Shown here piece by piece: positions 10,419-19,913 of a DNA stretch of 36,807 nucleotides (positions within the stretch are counted from its first letter, which is position 1; each line of letters begins with the position of its first letter). The DNA comes from JBBIPZ01 sp037442505 [NCBI: Deltaproteobacteria bacterium]. Lineage in GTDB: Bacteria; CALINM01. The position numbers and the translations under genes were made by a program. Where the stretch lies: positions 1-36,807 of the forward strand of contig JBBIPZ010000021.1 of assembly GCA_037442505.1 (NCBI GenBank), given 5' to 3'. Under the pieces are notes generated by a model. The model was not told the DNA's origin. It did no database searches and saw only the letters and a program-made list of their open reading frames with translations.

Positions 10419-11126
10419 CTACTGCTTCTTTCTTCTACCATAAGGACAAACTTTAACACATACTCCGCATACAGTAGCATTCACCCCATCCATCATCTTA
10501 AAATTAAGCAGCTTTTGATAACACTTCTGCAAATCGATAGTTTCCTCCCTCGAAGGATAATAAGTATCGGTATTAACATTTTTTATTGCACCTGCAGGGC
10601 AGTGTTTATAACAAAGAATGCAACCGCCACAACGATTTTTAATTGGTTTATCTGGTTCAAGGGGCATATCTGTCAAAATCGTCACAAGTCTGAAGCGAGG
10701 ACCTATAAAAGGATTAATAATAAGCAGACTCTTGCCCTGCCAACCTATCCCGGCTAACCTTGCTATAGCTTTATGAGAAAGAGTACCAGTAAGATTTTTT
10801 TCATCAACAATCTTTGACGCAGGGATGATAAAAGCCTTAAAACCTGAAGCTAAAATGTGTTTCGCAACTTTATCTGCAACTTCATCTAAACGTTTATTTA
10901 CTTCTCTGTAATGATCTGCATAATCCTTAGTCGGGCAGCTTTCTATCTCATTAATTATTTTGTCATCAAGTCTAATAGCAATTGATAAGGCATAAGGATA
11001 TTTTACATTCTCTTCAAGCCTGGTAAAATCATCCGGCTCAAGAAGTGCCATGTCGGCTATTCCAACAAAGTCTGCCCCAACGCTTAAACAAAACTTTTTT
11101 AAATCCTCAGTTTGTTGCGACATCAT
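10419..11126 (-). CDS. 4Fe-4S protein related to epoxyqueuosine reductase (QueG-like)
   Basis: Resembles the QueG family but is only about 235 residues, shorter than true QueG (about 300 or more). It has the N-terminal region LSVGADFVGIAD, the central GIGWQGKSLLIINPFIGPRFR stretch and two ferredoxin-type clusters near the end: CGGCILCYKHCP and CGVCVKVCP with a more distal cysteine. That supports electron transfer through two 4Fe-4S clusters. I place the start at the ATG ATG at 11126/11123, after a TTGGAG ribosome site, not at the upstream in-frame ATG at 11162, which lies deep in the preceding gene. It overlaps the iron-sulfur flavoprotein gene, so the two are probably partners. The substrate is unknown and a tRNA role is doubtful. 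Confidence 0.75.
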   Translation of the reverse strand: MMSQQTEDLKKFCLSVGADFVGIADMALLEPDDFTRLEENVKYPYALSIAIRLDDKIINEIESCPTKDYADHYREVNKRLDEVADKVAKHILASGFKAFIIPASKIVDEKNLTGTLSHKAIARLAGIGWQGKSLLIINPFIGPRFRLVTILTDMPLEPDKPIKNRCGGCILCYKHCPAGAIKNVNTDTYYPSREETIDLQKCYQKLLNFKMMDGVNATVCGVCVKVCPYGRRKKQ

Positions 11127-11706
11127 TTTTCTCCAAAATTGAAGATAATGAATATCCAACATTTTCAGCAGTTTTCAGATATTCTGGCCTTAAAATAATT
11201 GCGCCTTTCTCCATAATTTCAGGAAAATAATAAGCTTCCTGTAAGATTAGACCGATATGCTTAAAGACGACTTTAAATGTGTTGTAAAGAAGTTTTGTTT
11301 CCTTGGGGTCATTTTTTTGATTCATAGTAACAAGCAAAAAAGCTGTTTTACCTGCTAAACGGTGTTTAGCTAACTTGTGAAAATAAACAAAAAGTCTATC
11401 AAGGAAGGTTTTCATTAAACCAGTCACACCACAGAAATAGTTGGGCGTAGCAAAAAATAATATTTGAGCCTTTTCTATACTGTTATAAATAGCCTGCATA
11501 TCATCTAAAATAAAGCATTTGCCAGTTTTTATGCACTGGTAACAGCCATCGCAATCCTTTATAACAAGTTCTCGAAGTTTTAGTTCTTCACAAACAAAAC
11601 CTGCTTTTTCTGTACCTTTTATTAAATATTGCACCAAAACATCTGTGTTGCCTTCAGGTCTCACAGAACCATTTATAATTAGAACGTTTTTTGCTGAAAT
11701 ACACAT
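11107..11706 (-). CDS. Iron-sulfur flavoprotein / NADPH-dependent FMN reductase family
   Basis: A 199-residue flavodoxin-fold protein. The FMN phosphate loop is INGSVRPEGNT (residues 11-21), and FFATPNYFCGVTGLMKTFLDR is the typical second flavin loop. Four cysteines C52, C55, C58 and C64 (C-x2-C-x2-C-x5-C) match the compact cluster motif of iron-sulfur flavoproteins known from methanogens and other anaerobes, where they carry electrons and may reduce O2 or peroxide. It starts one base after apt and overlaps the QueG-like ferredoxin protein, its likely redox partner (inference). Confidence 0.85.
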   Translation of the reverse strand: MCISAKNVLIINGSVRPEGNTDVLVQYLIKGTEKAGFVCEELKLRELVIKDCDGCYQCIKTGKCFILDDMQAIYNSIEKAQILFFATPNYFCGVTGLMKTFLDRLFVYFHKLAKHRLAGKTAFLLVTMNQKNDPKETKLLYNTFKVVFKHIGLILQEAYYFPEIMEKGAIILRPEYLKTAENVGYSLSSILEKNDVATN

Positions 11707-11707
11707 C

Positions 11708-12223
11708 TTAATACTGCAAAAGGGAATATACTTTGTAACCTTTTAACTTTTCCCTGCCACCAAGTGCTATTAATTCTGCCAAAAAGACACACTCTACTAT
11801 TTCCGCACCCAACTGTTCCAACAATTCAATCGTTGCCTTTACTGTTCCACCTGTGGCAAGGACATCATCGCAGATGACGACACGTTCTCCCTTTTTTACT
11901 GCATCTTTATGTATTTCAAGACTATCCTGTCCGTATTCTAAGTCATAAGTAACTTTTAAAGTATTGGAAGGAAGTTTACCAGGTTTTCTCACCAACACAA
12001 CTCCCTTTGCAAGTTTATATGCAAGTGCAGCCCCCATAACAAATCCTCTTGCCTCAATGCCGACTACATATTTTATATCCTCATCAATATATCTATGGGC
12101 AATGTAGTCCACCGCCTTATGAAATGCCTTTGCATTTTTAAGCAAAGTAGTTATGTCACGGAAAAGTATGCCTTTTTTGGGAAAATCTGGCACTTCCCTG
12201 ATCGCTTTTTTAAGTTCTTCCAT
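11708..12223 (-). CDS. apt: Adenine phosphoribosyltransferase
   Basis: Purine salvage enzyme that makes AMP from adenine and PRPP. The N-terminal [20 protein letters not shown] stretch and the PRPP loop [13 protein letters not shown] are diagnostic. At 171 residues it is full length. A strong TAGGAGGT site that overlaps the stop codon of the upstream sigma gene serves its start, so the two are co-transcribed. Confidence 0.97.
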   Translation of the reverse strand: MEELKKAIREVPDFPKKGILFRDITTLLKNAKAFHKAVDYIAHRYIDEDIKYVVGIEARGFVMGAALAYKLAKGVVLVRKPGKLPSNTLKVTYDLEYGQDSLEIHKDAVKKGERVVICDDVLATGGTVKATIELLEQLGAEIVECVFLAELIALGGREKLKGYKVYSLLQY

Positions 12224-12238
12224 AAATAGCTTTACCTC

Positions 12239-13120
12239 CTAAAGAAAACAATCTTTATCGCCCTCTTCAAGTAATATTTCTTTTAATCTCTCTAAAGCTT
12301 TAAGTTCCAATTGACGTATCCTTTCCCTTGTTACTCCAAAAATTCTACCCACAACCTCCAACGTTTGAGGTGCTGAGCCATCTAAACCATATCTCATTAT
12401 TATGATGTTTCTTTCTTTTTGGTCAAGCTGTTCAAGCCAATGTCTGATTTTCTCCGAACAGGAGATGTTTTGAACAATTTCAAGTGGATCTGGCGATGTT
12501 TCGTCTTTGACGGTCTCTAAAACAGCGTATTCATTGTCTTCGTTTTCATTAAAAGGAGCATCAATGGATGTAGTGCGTTTAACATAACTTAGTATTTTAT
12601 TAATTTCTTCTTCTGACATACCCATTATATTAACAAGCTCATCAATAAAAGGTTCCCTGTTATGAATTTGATAAAAACTATAGATTTCTTTAAGCAATCT
12701 ATTTACATCGTCTGCAATATGAATTGGTATGCGTATTGTGCGAGTTTGGTTTAAAATGGCTCTCTCCACAGCCTGCCTTATCCACCATGTAGCATATGTA
12801 GAAAAACGACAATCCATACCGGGATTGAATTTATCAACTGCACGAATAAGCCCAAAATTACCTTCTTGAATTAAGTCACTTAAAGGCAAACCGCGATTTT
12901 GATATTTTTTTGCTATCTTTATTACTAACCTTAAGTTAGACTCTATAAGCTTATTACGCGCTTTTTTATCACCTTTTTTAATCCTTTCAGTTATCTTTTT
13001 CTCTTCTTCTAATGTCAGTAAGGGATGTTTTCTAACCTCTTTCAGATAACGATTTATAAGGTCATTAGAAGAGTCTTCATTGTGGACTTGCTTAACATTA
13101 TTATTTGTAGTTTTTTTCAT
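12239..13120 (-). CDS. Group 2 (RpoS-like) sigma-70 factor
   Basis: RNA polymerase sigma factor of 293 residues without region 1.1. Region 1.2 begins at NDLINRYLKEVRKHPLLT, region 2 contains LRLVIKIAKKYQNRGLPLSDL and STYATWWIRQAVERAI, region 3 spans IADDVNRLL to RTTSIDAPF, and region 4 ends with the helix-turn-helix around FGVTRERIRQLELKALERL. The size and region 3-4 details resemble RpoS rather than the housekeeping RpoD, but the true stress regulon is unknown. The start is uncertain: an in-frame TTG at 13165 would add 15 cysteine-rich residues unlike any sigma N-terminus, so I prefer the ATG at 13120. Neither has a good ribosome site. It heads the minus-strand gene train and is divergent from nrdJ. 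Confidence 0.88.
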   Translation of the reverse strand: MKKTTNNNVKQVHNEDSSNDLINRYLKEVRKHPLLTLEEEKKITERIKKGDKKARNKLIESNLRLVIKIAKKYQNRGLPLSDLIQEGNFGLIRAVDKFNPGMDCRFSTYATWWIRQAVERAILNQTRTIRIPIHIADDVNRLLKEIYSFYQIHNREPFIDELVNIMGMSEEEINKILSYVKRTTSIDAPFNENEDNEYAVLETVKDETSPDPLEIVQNISCSEKIRHWLEQLDQKERNIIIMRYGLDGSAPQTLEVVGRIFGVTRERIRQLELKALERLKEILLEEGDKDCFL

Positions 13121-13234
13121 AATGTTATAGTTGAAAATGTTACAATATACACAACAATTCATCAAGTTTAATTTGCATTTTTATATAAAATATTTTACTC
13201 TAATAAGGTGAATAGAAATGTACGTTGTACAATA

Positions 13235-13342
13235 ATGTTTATCGTTATAACGATACTTATTGTCGTCACGCTTTTTGTTTCGTATAAAGCTGGAACTTAC
13301 ATAACATCAAAGCCAAATTTTTTAAAACTTCTTAAAAGGTAA
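13235..13342 (+). CDS. Possible small membrane protein upstream of nrdJ
   Basis: A 35-codon reading frame, MFIVITILIVVTLFVSYK and onward, with one strongly hydrophobic N-terminal segment and a basic C-terminus, ending three bases before the nrdJ ATG. An in-frame GTG at 13208 would extend it to 44 residues. No clear ribosome site precedes either start, and the coding stretch contains a perfect 16-bp palindrome that may be an operator, so it may not be translated. I do not recognise a family. Confidence 0.3.
   Translation: MFIVITILIVVTLFVSYKAGTYITSKPNFLKLLKR
13240..13255. promoter_or_regulatory. Perfect palindrome in the sigma/nrdJ divergent region
   Basis: TATCGTTATAACGATA is a perfect 16-bp palindrome, flanked by ACAATAA at 13229-13235 and its complement TTATTGT at 13257-13263. 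It lies about 90 bp upstream of the nrdJ start. A weak promoter on the plus strand (TTGTAC, 15-base spacer, TATAAC) would have its -10 box inside it. This is a plausible operator controlling nrdJ, the sigma gene or both. It does not look like the NrdR box. Confidence 0.5.
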
Positions 13343-13345
13343 AAA

Positions 13346-14998
13346 ATGGAGTTATCCAGAACTTGCTTGGAAGTTCTAAAAAAAAGGTATTTCCTAAAAG
13401 ATGCTGATGGAACTATTATAGAGGATTTTCCATCACTTATGCGGCGTGTGGCTAAAGCTATCGCTAAAGCTGATAGAATATATGGCTCTACTGACAAAGA
13501 TGTGAGAAAGACTGAAGAACTTTTTTATGAAATCTTATCAACGCTAAAATTTTTACCTAACACGCCTACGCTTATGAATGCTGGAACACAACATGGACAG
13601 CTTGCTGCATGTTTCGTTTTACCTATTCAGGATACACTCAAAGACATTTTTGACACATTAACAAAGGCAGCAATCATACACCAAAGTGGTGGTGGAACTG
13701 GCTTTTCTTTTTCACGTTTAAGACCTAAGGGTGACTTAGTAAAATCAACTCAGGGAGTTTCTTCCGGTCCAGTATCTTTTATGAAGATATACGACGTTTC
13801 GACAGAAATCATTAAACAGGGTGGGAAAAGGCGTGGCGCAAATATGGGAGTACTTTCTGCCAATCACCCAGATATAACAGAATTTATAAGTTGTAAATCT
13901 GATTTAAACAGTTTTAAAAACTTTAATTTATCGGTAGCATTTGACAAAGATGCACTTGATGCAATCTCAAATAATGGGTGCATAAGTCTAATCAATCCAC
14001 GCAATAATACAATAATAAAAAAGTTGCCAGCCAAAGAACTGATTGAGCTAATTTCCGAACAGGCATGGCTTACAGGCGACCCCGGCATCATTAATCTATT
14101 TTCTATAAATAATGCTAACCCCACACCACTTTTAGGAAAGATAGAAGCAACCAACCCCTGTGGTGAACAACCTTTGCTCCCTTATGAATCATGCACATTG
14201 GGTTCTATAAACCTTACGAAATTTGTTCATAATAAAAATATTGACTATAGTGAGCTTGAGAAAACCATCAAAATCGCTGTCCATTTCCTTGACAATGTAA
14301 TCGAAGAAAATAACTACCCATTTGCGGAGATTGCTAAGATAAGCAAACGTAATAGAAAAATTGGTTTAGGGGTTATGGGATTTGCAGATATGTTGATTTT
14401 ACTCGACATTCCTTACGCAAGCCTTACTGCTATAACAATTGCTGAAGAAATAATGTCATTTATTAATCATAAGGCTATAGAAGCTTCTCGCGAATTGGCA
14501 AAATCTCGTGGTCCTTTTATCGGGTTTGAACATAGTATTTATGCGGCCAAAGATGAAAAGCCTCGTAGAAATGCTACCGTCACAACAATCGCACCGACTG
14601 GAACTATAAGTATTATAGCTGGTGTATCAAGCGGCATAGAACCCAACTTTGCTTACGTTATGAAAAGAAACGTAATGGATACAACATTTGAAGAGGTGCA
14701 TCCAATATATGCTAAATTTAAAAAGGAAGGCAAAGAGATAAAAAGTGAAGTTTTTACAACAGCATTTGAAGTTCAACCAATAAAACATTTAGAAATTCAG
14801 CTGGCATTTCAAAAACACACAGAAAATGCCGTGTCAAAAACTATCAATCTACCCGAAAACGCTACAATAAGTGATGTGAAAGAAATTTTCTTAACTGCAT
14901 TAGAGATGGGCTTAAAAGGCGTAACTGTTTATAGAAACAATAGCAAGCCTGCCCAGACACTTACATTCTGTAATATTAATCCTGACAAAGAATGCTAA
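13346..14998 (+). CDS. nrdJ: Adenosylcobalamin-dependent (class II) ribonucleotide reductase
   Basis: Reduces ribonucleotides to deoxyribonucleotides using a radical generated from coenzyme B12, with no oxygen requirement. The 550 residues contain the active-site N270, thiyl-radical C272 and E274 (NPCGEQ), the redox cysteine pair C89 (AACFVLPI) and probably C283 (ESCTLGSINL), and the HQSGGGTGFSFSRLRP and TIAPTGTISIIAG stretches typical of NrdJ. There is no N-terminal ATP-cone, so overall allosteric control by dATP is probably absent. The C-terminal cysteines in CNINPDKEC may shuttle electrons. The ATG has AAAGG upstream. It converges on argJ with a 3-base gap and no visible terminator. Confidence 0.95.
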   Translation: MELSRTCLEVLKKRYFLKDADGTIIEDFPSLMRRVAKAIAKADRIYGSTDKDVRKTEELFYEILSTLKFLPNTPTLMNAGTQHGQLAACFVLPIQDTLKDIFDTLTKAAIIHQSGGGTGFSFSRLRPKGDLVKSTQGVSSGPVSFMKIYDVSTEIIKQGGKRRGANMGVLSANHPDITEFISCKSDLNSFKNFNLSVAFDKDALDAISNNGCISLINPRNNTIIKKLPAKELIELISEQAWLTGDPGIINLFSINNANPTPLLGKIEATNPCGEQPLLPYESCTLGSINLTKFVHNKNIDYSELEKTIKIAVHFLDNVIEENNYPFAEIAKISKRNRKIGLGVMGFADMLILLDIPYASLTAITIAEEIMSFINHKAIEASRELAKSRGPFIGFEHSIYAAKDEKPRRNATVTTIAPTGTISIIAGVSSGIEPNFAYVMKRNVMDTTFEEVHPIYAKFKKEGKEIKSEVFTTAFEVQPIKHLEIQLAFQKHTENAVSKTINLPENATISDVKEIFLTALEMGLKGVTVYRNNSKPAQTLTFCNINPDKEC

Positions 14999-15001
14999 AT
15001 T

Positions 15002-16177
15002 TTAAGTTCTGTAAGCAGAGTTAAGTTTTACATAGTCTGTAGTCAAATCTGATGTATAAAAGCAAGTCTTGTACTTTCCAACATTAAGATTAATCTCTAC
15101 AAGAATATCTTTTGCCTTTAAAAGTTCTGCAAGACGTTCTTCTTTAAAATTAAAGTCTTCAAAGCCTTTTTTTACAACACTGTAACCCTGTATCGCAATA
15201 TCTATTTTTGAAGGGTCAATATGCACATAAGCTCTACCTATTGCAGCCATCAACCTGCCCCAATTTGGATCTTCGCCAAAAAAGGCAGTTTTAACCAGTT
15301 GAGAGTTTGCAACCGTTTTAGCAACAATTCTTGCTTCTTTCTCTGTTTTTGCACCTTTCACAACGATTTGTATTAATTTCGTCGCTCCTTCACCGTCTCT
15401 CACAACCATTTTTGCCAGTTCTAAACAAAGTTGAGACAAATTTTCACAGAAAAGTTTATATCCATCACTACCAATTGTTATCTCTTTGTTTTGTGCTAAT
15501 TTACTTGCAAAAATGAGTACCATATCGTTTGTGCTCGTATCTCCATCAACACTGATACTATTGAAACTTTTATCAACAGCTTTTTTAAATGCGTCTTTCA
15601 ATGCCTGTTTTTCTATATTTGCATCTGTAAAGATGAACATAAGCATTGTAGCCATATTTGGGGCTATCATTCCAGCCCCTTTGCCTATACCTAAAATGTT
15701 GACTGTTTTGCCATCAAGTTGAAACGTTTTAAACGACACCTTCTCAAAGGCATCTGTAGTTCTTATTGCTTCGGAAAATTCTTTGTAATCTTTACTTAAA
15801 GAGGCGATTAATTTTTCAATGTTATCCAGCACCCTTTGAGTAGGAAGTTTCACACCAATTACGCCAGTTGTTGCGTGAGCTACTGAATTTTCATCAATTG
15901 ACAATGCCTTTGCCAAGGCATTTGTAACAACAACAGCATCCTCATCCGCATCCTTCACACAAACGCTTGCATTACCACTTATCACAAGAAGCGCCTTAAA
16001 ATCGCCTCGTTGCATCCTCTTTTTAGTTAACTCTACTGAAGGTGCCCTTACGATATTTTTCGTAAAAACTCCAGCTGCAATACATGGCGTTTCGAATAAA
16101 GCAAGAGCTAAATCCTTGCTGCCATTCTTCTTTATTCCACAACTTATGCCAGCAAATTTAAAACCTTTTACATTCAT
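15002..16177 (-). CDS. argJ: Glutamate N-acetyltransferase / amino-acid acetyltransferase
   Basis: Transfers the acetyl group from N-acetylornithine to glutamate, recycling it in the cyclic arginine pathway; some homologues also use acetyl-CoA. It is made as a precursor that cleaves itself at the threonine in HATTGVIGVKLP, giving alpha and beta chains. The family stretch SVDGDTSTNDMV and the EDPNWGR region near the C-terminus are present. I place the start at 16177, where GGAATAG lies just upstream of ATG; the longer frame to 16222 runs into the secA coding end. The result is 391 residues. It follows secA with its ribosome site overlapping the secA stop. Confidence 0.95.
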   Translation of the reverse strand: MNVKGFKFAGISCGIKKNGSKDLALALFETPCIAAGVFTKNIVRAPSVELTKKRMQRGDFKALLVISGNASVCVKDADEDAVVVTNALAKALSIDENSVAHATTGVIGVKLPTQRVLDNIEKLIASLSKDYKEFSEAIRTTDAFEKVSFKTFQLDGKTVNILGIGKGAGMIAPNMATMLMFIFTDANIEKQALKDAFKKAVDKSFNSISVDGDTSTNDMVLIFASKLAQNKEITIGSDGYKLFCENLSQLCLELAKMVVRDGEGATKLIQIVVKGAKTEKEARIVAKTVANSQLVKTAFFGEDPNWGRLMAAIGRAYVHIDPSKIDIAIQGYSVVKKGFEDFNFKEERLAELLKAKDILVEINLNVGKYKTCFYTSDLTTDYVKLNSAYRT

Positions 16178-16181
16178 AGAA

Positions 16182-18809
16182 CTATTCCTTAGCCCCACAA
16201 CATTTTTTGTATTTTTTACCACTTCCGCATGGACAGGGGTCGTTTCTACCTACCTTAGATTTCTTCCTGACAGGCTCTTTTGGAGAATCCCCACCACCAA
16301 ATACAAGCCCTTTAACTTTTTTGTTCTCATCTTCAAGGTCGGGTATTTCTTCGCTCCTTACAATCCTGACATTAAACAACTTTGTGACCATATCCCTCCT
16401 AAAGTTATTTAACATCTCCATAAACAGAATGTGAGCCTCTTTTTTGTATTCTACGAGAGGATCTTTCTGGGCATAGCCTCTAAGACCAATCCCTTCTTTT
16501 AAATGATCTATGGCAAGCAAGTGTTCTTTCCAGTGACTATCAAGAGATGTAAGAAGAAAATACTTTTCCAGCTCCATAAACATCTCTTTACCATACTCCG
16601 CTTCTTTTAACTCCAATTTGTCAAAAACAAGTTTTTCTATGCTTTCATATAGACTCTCATCTGAAGGAAAATGTTTGTCAACTTCTTCAGAGGAAATCTT
16701 TATATCAAAAATAGCGTGAAGATTATCAATAAAGCCTGAGATATTCCATTCTCTTTTCTTTTCTGGGGCCAATATCACATCAAAAAGATAGTCTAAAACT
16801 TCGTATATAATGTCTTTTGTTGTTTCTGAAAGATTTTCGTTTTTCAAAACCTGTTTTCTAAAACTATAGACATACTCCCTTTGTTTGTTCATCACATCGT
16901 CATACTCTAAAAGATGCTTTCTTATCTCAAAATTATGTGCTTCAACACGCTTTTGAGCATTTTCGATAGCCTTTGAAACCATCCTGTGCTCTATAGCTTC
17001 ACCCTCTTCTATGCCTAATTTATCCATTACGACAGCAATTCTTTCCGAACCAAATATACGCATCAAATCATCTTCAAGCGATAAATAAAATCGTGACTTT
17101 CCCGGATCTCCCTGTCTGCCTGCCCTACCTCTTAGCTGATTGTCTATACGACGGCTTTCGTGTCTTTCCGTTCCAATTATGTGGAGTCCACCTACACTCA
17201 GTACCTTCTTTCTATCTTCTTCGCATTTCTGTTTCAACTCTTCTAACACCTGCTGATACTCGGGATTTTCTGTGTCACCACCAAAACGACCCTTTGCAAG
17301 AAGAACTGGATTACCACCAAGAATAATATCAACACCTCTTCCAGCCATATTCGTTGCAACTGTAACGGTTTTTGGCCTTCCCGCCTGAGCTATTATTTCT
17401 GCCTCTTTTTCGTGATGTTTGGCATTTAATACCTGGTGAGGCACACCTTCCCTCTTAAGCAAAGCAGAGATCTTTTCATTTTTTTCTATTGAAGATGTTC
17501 CCACAAGAACCGGCGCACCTGACTCATACAGTTTTTTGATTTCAGCAACTACCGCTTTAAATTTTTCTTTCTCGGTCTTGTATATGACATCCGGCTCATC
17601 TATTCTTATCATCGGTTTGTTGGTAGGAATTACAACTACATCCAGATTATATATTTTCTTAAATTCAGCTGCCTCAGTTTCGGCAGTTCCCGTCATTCCA
17701 GCCAATTTCCTGTACATCCTGAAAAAATTCTGGAAGGTAATTGTAGCAAGAGTCTGGTTTTCTTTTTCAATCTTAACCTTTTCTTTTGCCTCGACAGCCT
17801 GATGTAAACCATCGCTCCATCTTCTGCCAGGCATTAGTCTACCTGTAAATTCATCAACAATTATAACTTCTCCATCCTTTACCACATAATCAACATCTCG
17901 CTTGAACATATGATGTGCCCTTAAAGCCTGATTTACGTGATGAAGAATTTCCATATTCTTGGGGTCATAAAGATTGCCAACATTAAGTAAATTCTCAACC
18001 TTTGTTATCCCCTCTTCTGTAAGGGTAACTGTTTTCGCCTTCTCGTCAATGGTAAAGTCTTTATCATTTTTAAGATATGGTATTATCTTGTCAACCTGAT
18101 AGTAAAGGTCTGTAGATTCCTCTGATGGACCAGAGATTATTAAAGGCGTTCTTGCTTCATCTATCAAAATACTGTCAACTTCGTCCACAATTGCATAATT
18201 GAATTCTCGTTGCACATAATCATTTATTGAAAACTTCATATTATCACGCAGATAGTCAAAGCCAAATTCGTTGTTTGTTCCATAAGTAATATCTGCATTA
18301 TATGCAGCTTTTCTTTCTTCATCATCTAAATCATGTACAATACATCCAACAGAAAGACCAAGAAAACGATAGATAGTTCCCATCCACTCACTATCTCTTT
18401 TTGCAAGATAATCATTTACAGTAACAACATGCACACCTTTGCCGGTAATTGCATTCAAATAAGCGGGTAAAGTTGCAACGAGGGTTTTACCTTCTCCTGT
18501 CTTCATTTCTGCAATCTTGCCTTGATGCAAAACAATACCACCTATTAACTGACAATCAAAATGCCTCATATTCAAGACGCGCTTAGAAGCTTCTCTGACA
18601 ACAGCAAAAGCCTCTGGCAGAATTTCATCTAAACTTTCCCCACGAGAGACCCTTTCTTTAAATTCTAAGGTTTTATTTTTTAATTGCTCATCAGTGAGAC
18701 TTGAGATAGACGCCTCAAGACTGTTAATCCTTTCTACCACAGGACGCAACAGCTTGAGCTCTCTTTCATTTTTTGTACCCATTATCTTTTTTAGAATTAA
18801 CTCAAACAT
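16182..18809 (-). CDS. secA: Preprotein translocase ATPase SecA
   Basis: Motor that pushes unfolded proteins through SecYEG across the inner membrane. Visible: Walker A region [12 protein letters not shown] (residues 101-112), the Walker [16 protein letters not shown], the helicase-type [20 protein letters not shown] and a C-terminal zinc site [13 protein letters not shown] that binds SecB or ribosomes. At 875 residues it is of ordinary length. AGAGG upstream of the ATG supports the start. It follows the M23 peptidase by 61 bases and precedes argJ. Confidence 0.98.
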   Translation of the reverse strand: MFELILKKIMGTKNERELKLLRPVVERINSLEASISSLTDEQLKNKTLEFKERVSRGESLDEILPEAFAVVREASKRVLNMRHFDCQLIGGIVLHQGKIAEMKTGEGKTLVATLPAYLNAITGKGVHVVTVNDYLAKRDSEWMGTIYRFLGLSVGCIVHDLDDEERKAAYNADITYGTNNEFGFDYLRDNMKFSINDYVQREFNYAIVDEVDSILIDEARTPLIISGPSEESTDLYYQVDKIIPYLKNDKDFTIDEKAKTVTLTEEGITKVENLLNVGNLYDPKNMEILHHVNQALRAHHMFKRDVDYVVKDGEVIIVDEFTGRLMPGRRWSDGLHQAVEAKEKVKIEKENQTLATITFQNFFRMYRKLAGMTGTAETEAAEFKKIYNLDVVVIPTNKPMIRIDEPDVIYKTEKEKFKAVVAEIKKLYESGAPVLVGTSSIEKNEKISALLKREGVPHQVLNAKHHEKEAEIIAQAGRPKTVTVATNMAGRGVDIILGGNPVLLAKGRFGGDTENPEYQQVLEELKQKCEEDRKKVLSVGGLHIIGTERHESRRIDNQLRGRAGRQGDPGKSRFYLSLEDDLMRIFGSERIAVVMDKLGIEEGEAIEHRMVSKAIENAQKRVEAHNFEIRKHLLEYDDVMNKQREYVYSFRKQVLKNENLSETTKDIIYEVLDYLFDVILAPEKKREWNISGFIDNLHAIFDIKISSEEVDKHFPSDESLYESIEKLVFDKLELKEAEYGKEMFMELEKYFLLTSLDSHWKEHLLAIDHLKEGIGLRGYAQKDPLVEYKKEAHILFMEMLNNFRRDMVTKLFNVRIVRSEEIPDLEDENKKVKGLVFGGGDSPKEPVRKKSKVGRNDPCPCGSGKKYKKCCGAKE

Positions 18810-18870
18810 AGTAAGCCTCTTTCAGATTTCATCAAATCCGTAAATTTTCTGATTAATGCTGAATTGTTTG

Positions 18871-19818
18871 TTATCCAAAGAGATATTTGACAGGATTAAC
18901 AGGGATACCATCAATACGCACTTCATAATGGACGTGAGGGCCAGTACTTTTGCCTGAACTGCCGATTGCACCTATCACACCACCCTTTTTAACTTTTTGC
19001 CCCACAACAACATAACTGCGGGAAAGATGGGCATATCTGGTAACTATTCCATAGCCATGATCAATGACCACTACTTTACCATACCCGGCATCATTGCCAG
19101 CCTCGATAACAACTCCTTCTGCTGCTGCTCTTACCTGCCCACCATAAGCACCAGCAATATCAATTCCTTCATGGTATTCTGTAACACCAGTAACGGGATC
19201 TTTACGCCAGCCAAACTCAGAAGTGATAAAGCCTTTTGCGGGCCAAAGAGACGGAGTTGCCACAGAAAGTGAACGTCTGTCCTCCAGATACTCAGCAAGC
19301 TCACTAAGGCTTTTTTCTCTAATCTTAATTTCCTTTTCTAACGCCTCTGCGCGTTCCATCATCTTTTGAGTCGAGTTGTCACTCGAAGTATCTATGCCAC
19401 CAGCAAAGTTAACACCATTGGATTTAACATCTAAATTAACCATCTCCCTGATCTTGATATCAACATTTTGCAGACGTGCAAGCTGTGTCTCAAGAAACTG
19501 AATTTTAGAGTTAAGGTTTTCAAGTTCAACCTTCTGTTTTAAATTAACTTGTTCAACATCAGAAAGATGCGCCACTTTATTTTTCAGACTAAAATAGCTG
19601 AAAAACATAAAAAGTGACGAGAGCCAGAATACAACGGACACTATTATAAAAGACTTAAAAAAGTTAGAAGACAGATTGAGTTTTTTTATGTTTGTCCCAT
19701 CATGGGGCAAGATCATAAGCGTAAAAAATCTGGGATTCTTCCAGTCGTTTTTGTGCTTATTCCACAACTCTTTTATTTTATTTGCTATTTTGTTGAAAAT
19801 ATTATAAATTTTTTCCAT
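18871..19818 (-). CDS. M23 (LytM) family murein peptidase, membrane anchored
   Basis: A 315-residue cell-envelope protein. One membrane segment lies at about residues 50-75, followed by a coiled coil at about 80-180. The LytM zinc peptidase domain fills the C-terminal third, with zinc ligands in EYHEGIDIAG (H-x3-D) and the catalytic HVHYEV; the metal-binding residues are intact, so it is probably active on peptidoglycan cross-links rather than an inactive EnvC-type activator. No ribosome site precedes the ATG, and a strong promoter sits so close that the mRNA may be leaderless. It is divergent from the diguanylate cyclase gene. Confidence 0.9.
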   Translation of the reverse strand: MEKIYNIFNKIANKIKELWNKHKNDWKNPRFFTLMILPHDGTNIKKLNLSSNFFKSFIIVSVVFWLSSLFMFFSYFSLKNKVAHLSDVEQVNLKQKVELENLNSKIQFLETQLARLQNVDIKIREMVNLDVKSNGVNFAGGIDTSSDNSTQKMMERAEALEKEIKIREKSLSELAEYLEDRRSLSVATPSLWPAKGFITSEFGWRKDPVTGVTEYHEGIDIAGAYGGQVRAAAEGVVIEAGNDAGYGKVVVIDHGYGIVTRYAHLSRSYVVVGQKVKKGGVIGAIGSSGKSTGPHVHYEVRIDGIPVNPVKYLFG

Positions 19819-19826
19819 AGGTTTTG

Positions 19827-19855
19827 ATGTTACCCTAAAAAAAACGAAAAGTCAA
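19827..19855 (-). promoter_or_regulatory. Proximal promoter of the M23 peptidase gene
   Basis: On the minus strand TTGACT (19850-19855) is followed after 17 bases by TAACAT (19827-19832). The -10 box ends only eight bases before the ATG, so the transcript would begin within a few bases of the start codon, in agreement with the missing ribosome site. Confidence 0.55.
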
Positions 19856-19913
19856 TTTTTTTTCACATTTTGTAATACGGATTGTGGCGTCATTAGCAAT
19901 AGTAAATAATCTA

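Noticed and set aside
13121-13165. TTG start adding 15 residues to the sigma factor
   Set aside because: The added stretch is cysteine-rich and unlike sigma N-termini, and it lacks a ribosome site; kept only as an uncertainty.
16178-16222. Longer argJ start overlapping secA by 41 bases
   Set aside because: No ribosome site fits that start, whereas the ATG at 16177 has one overlapping the secA stop and matches the family N-terminus.
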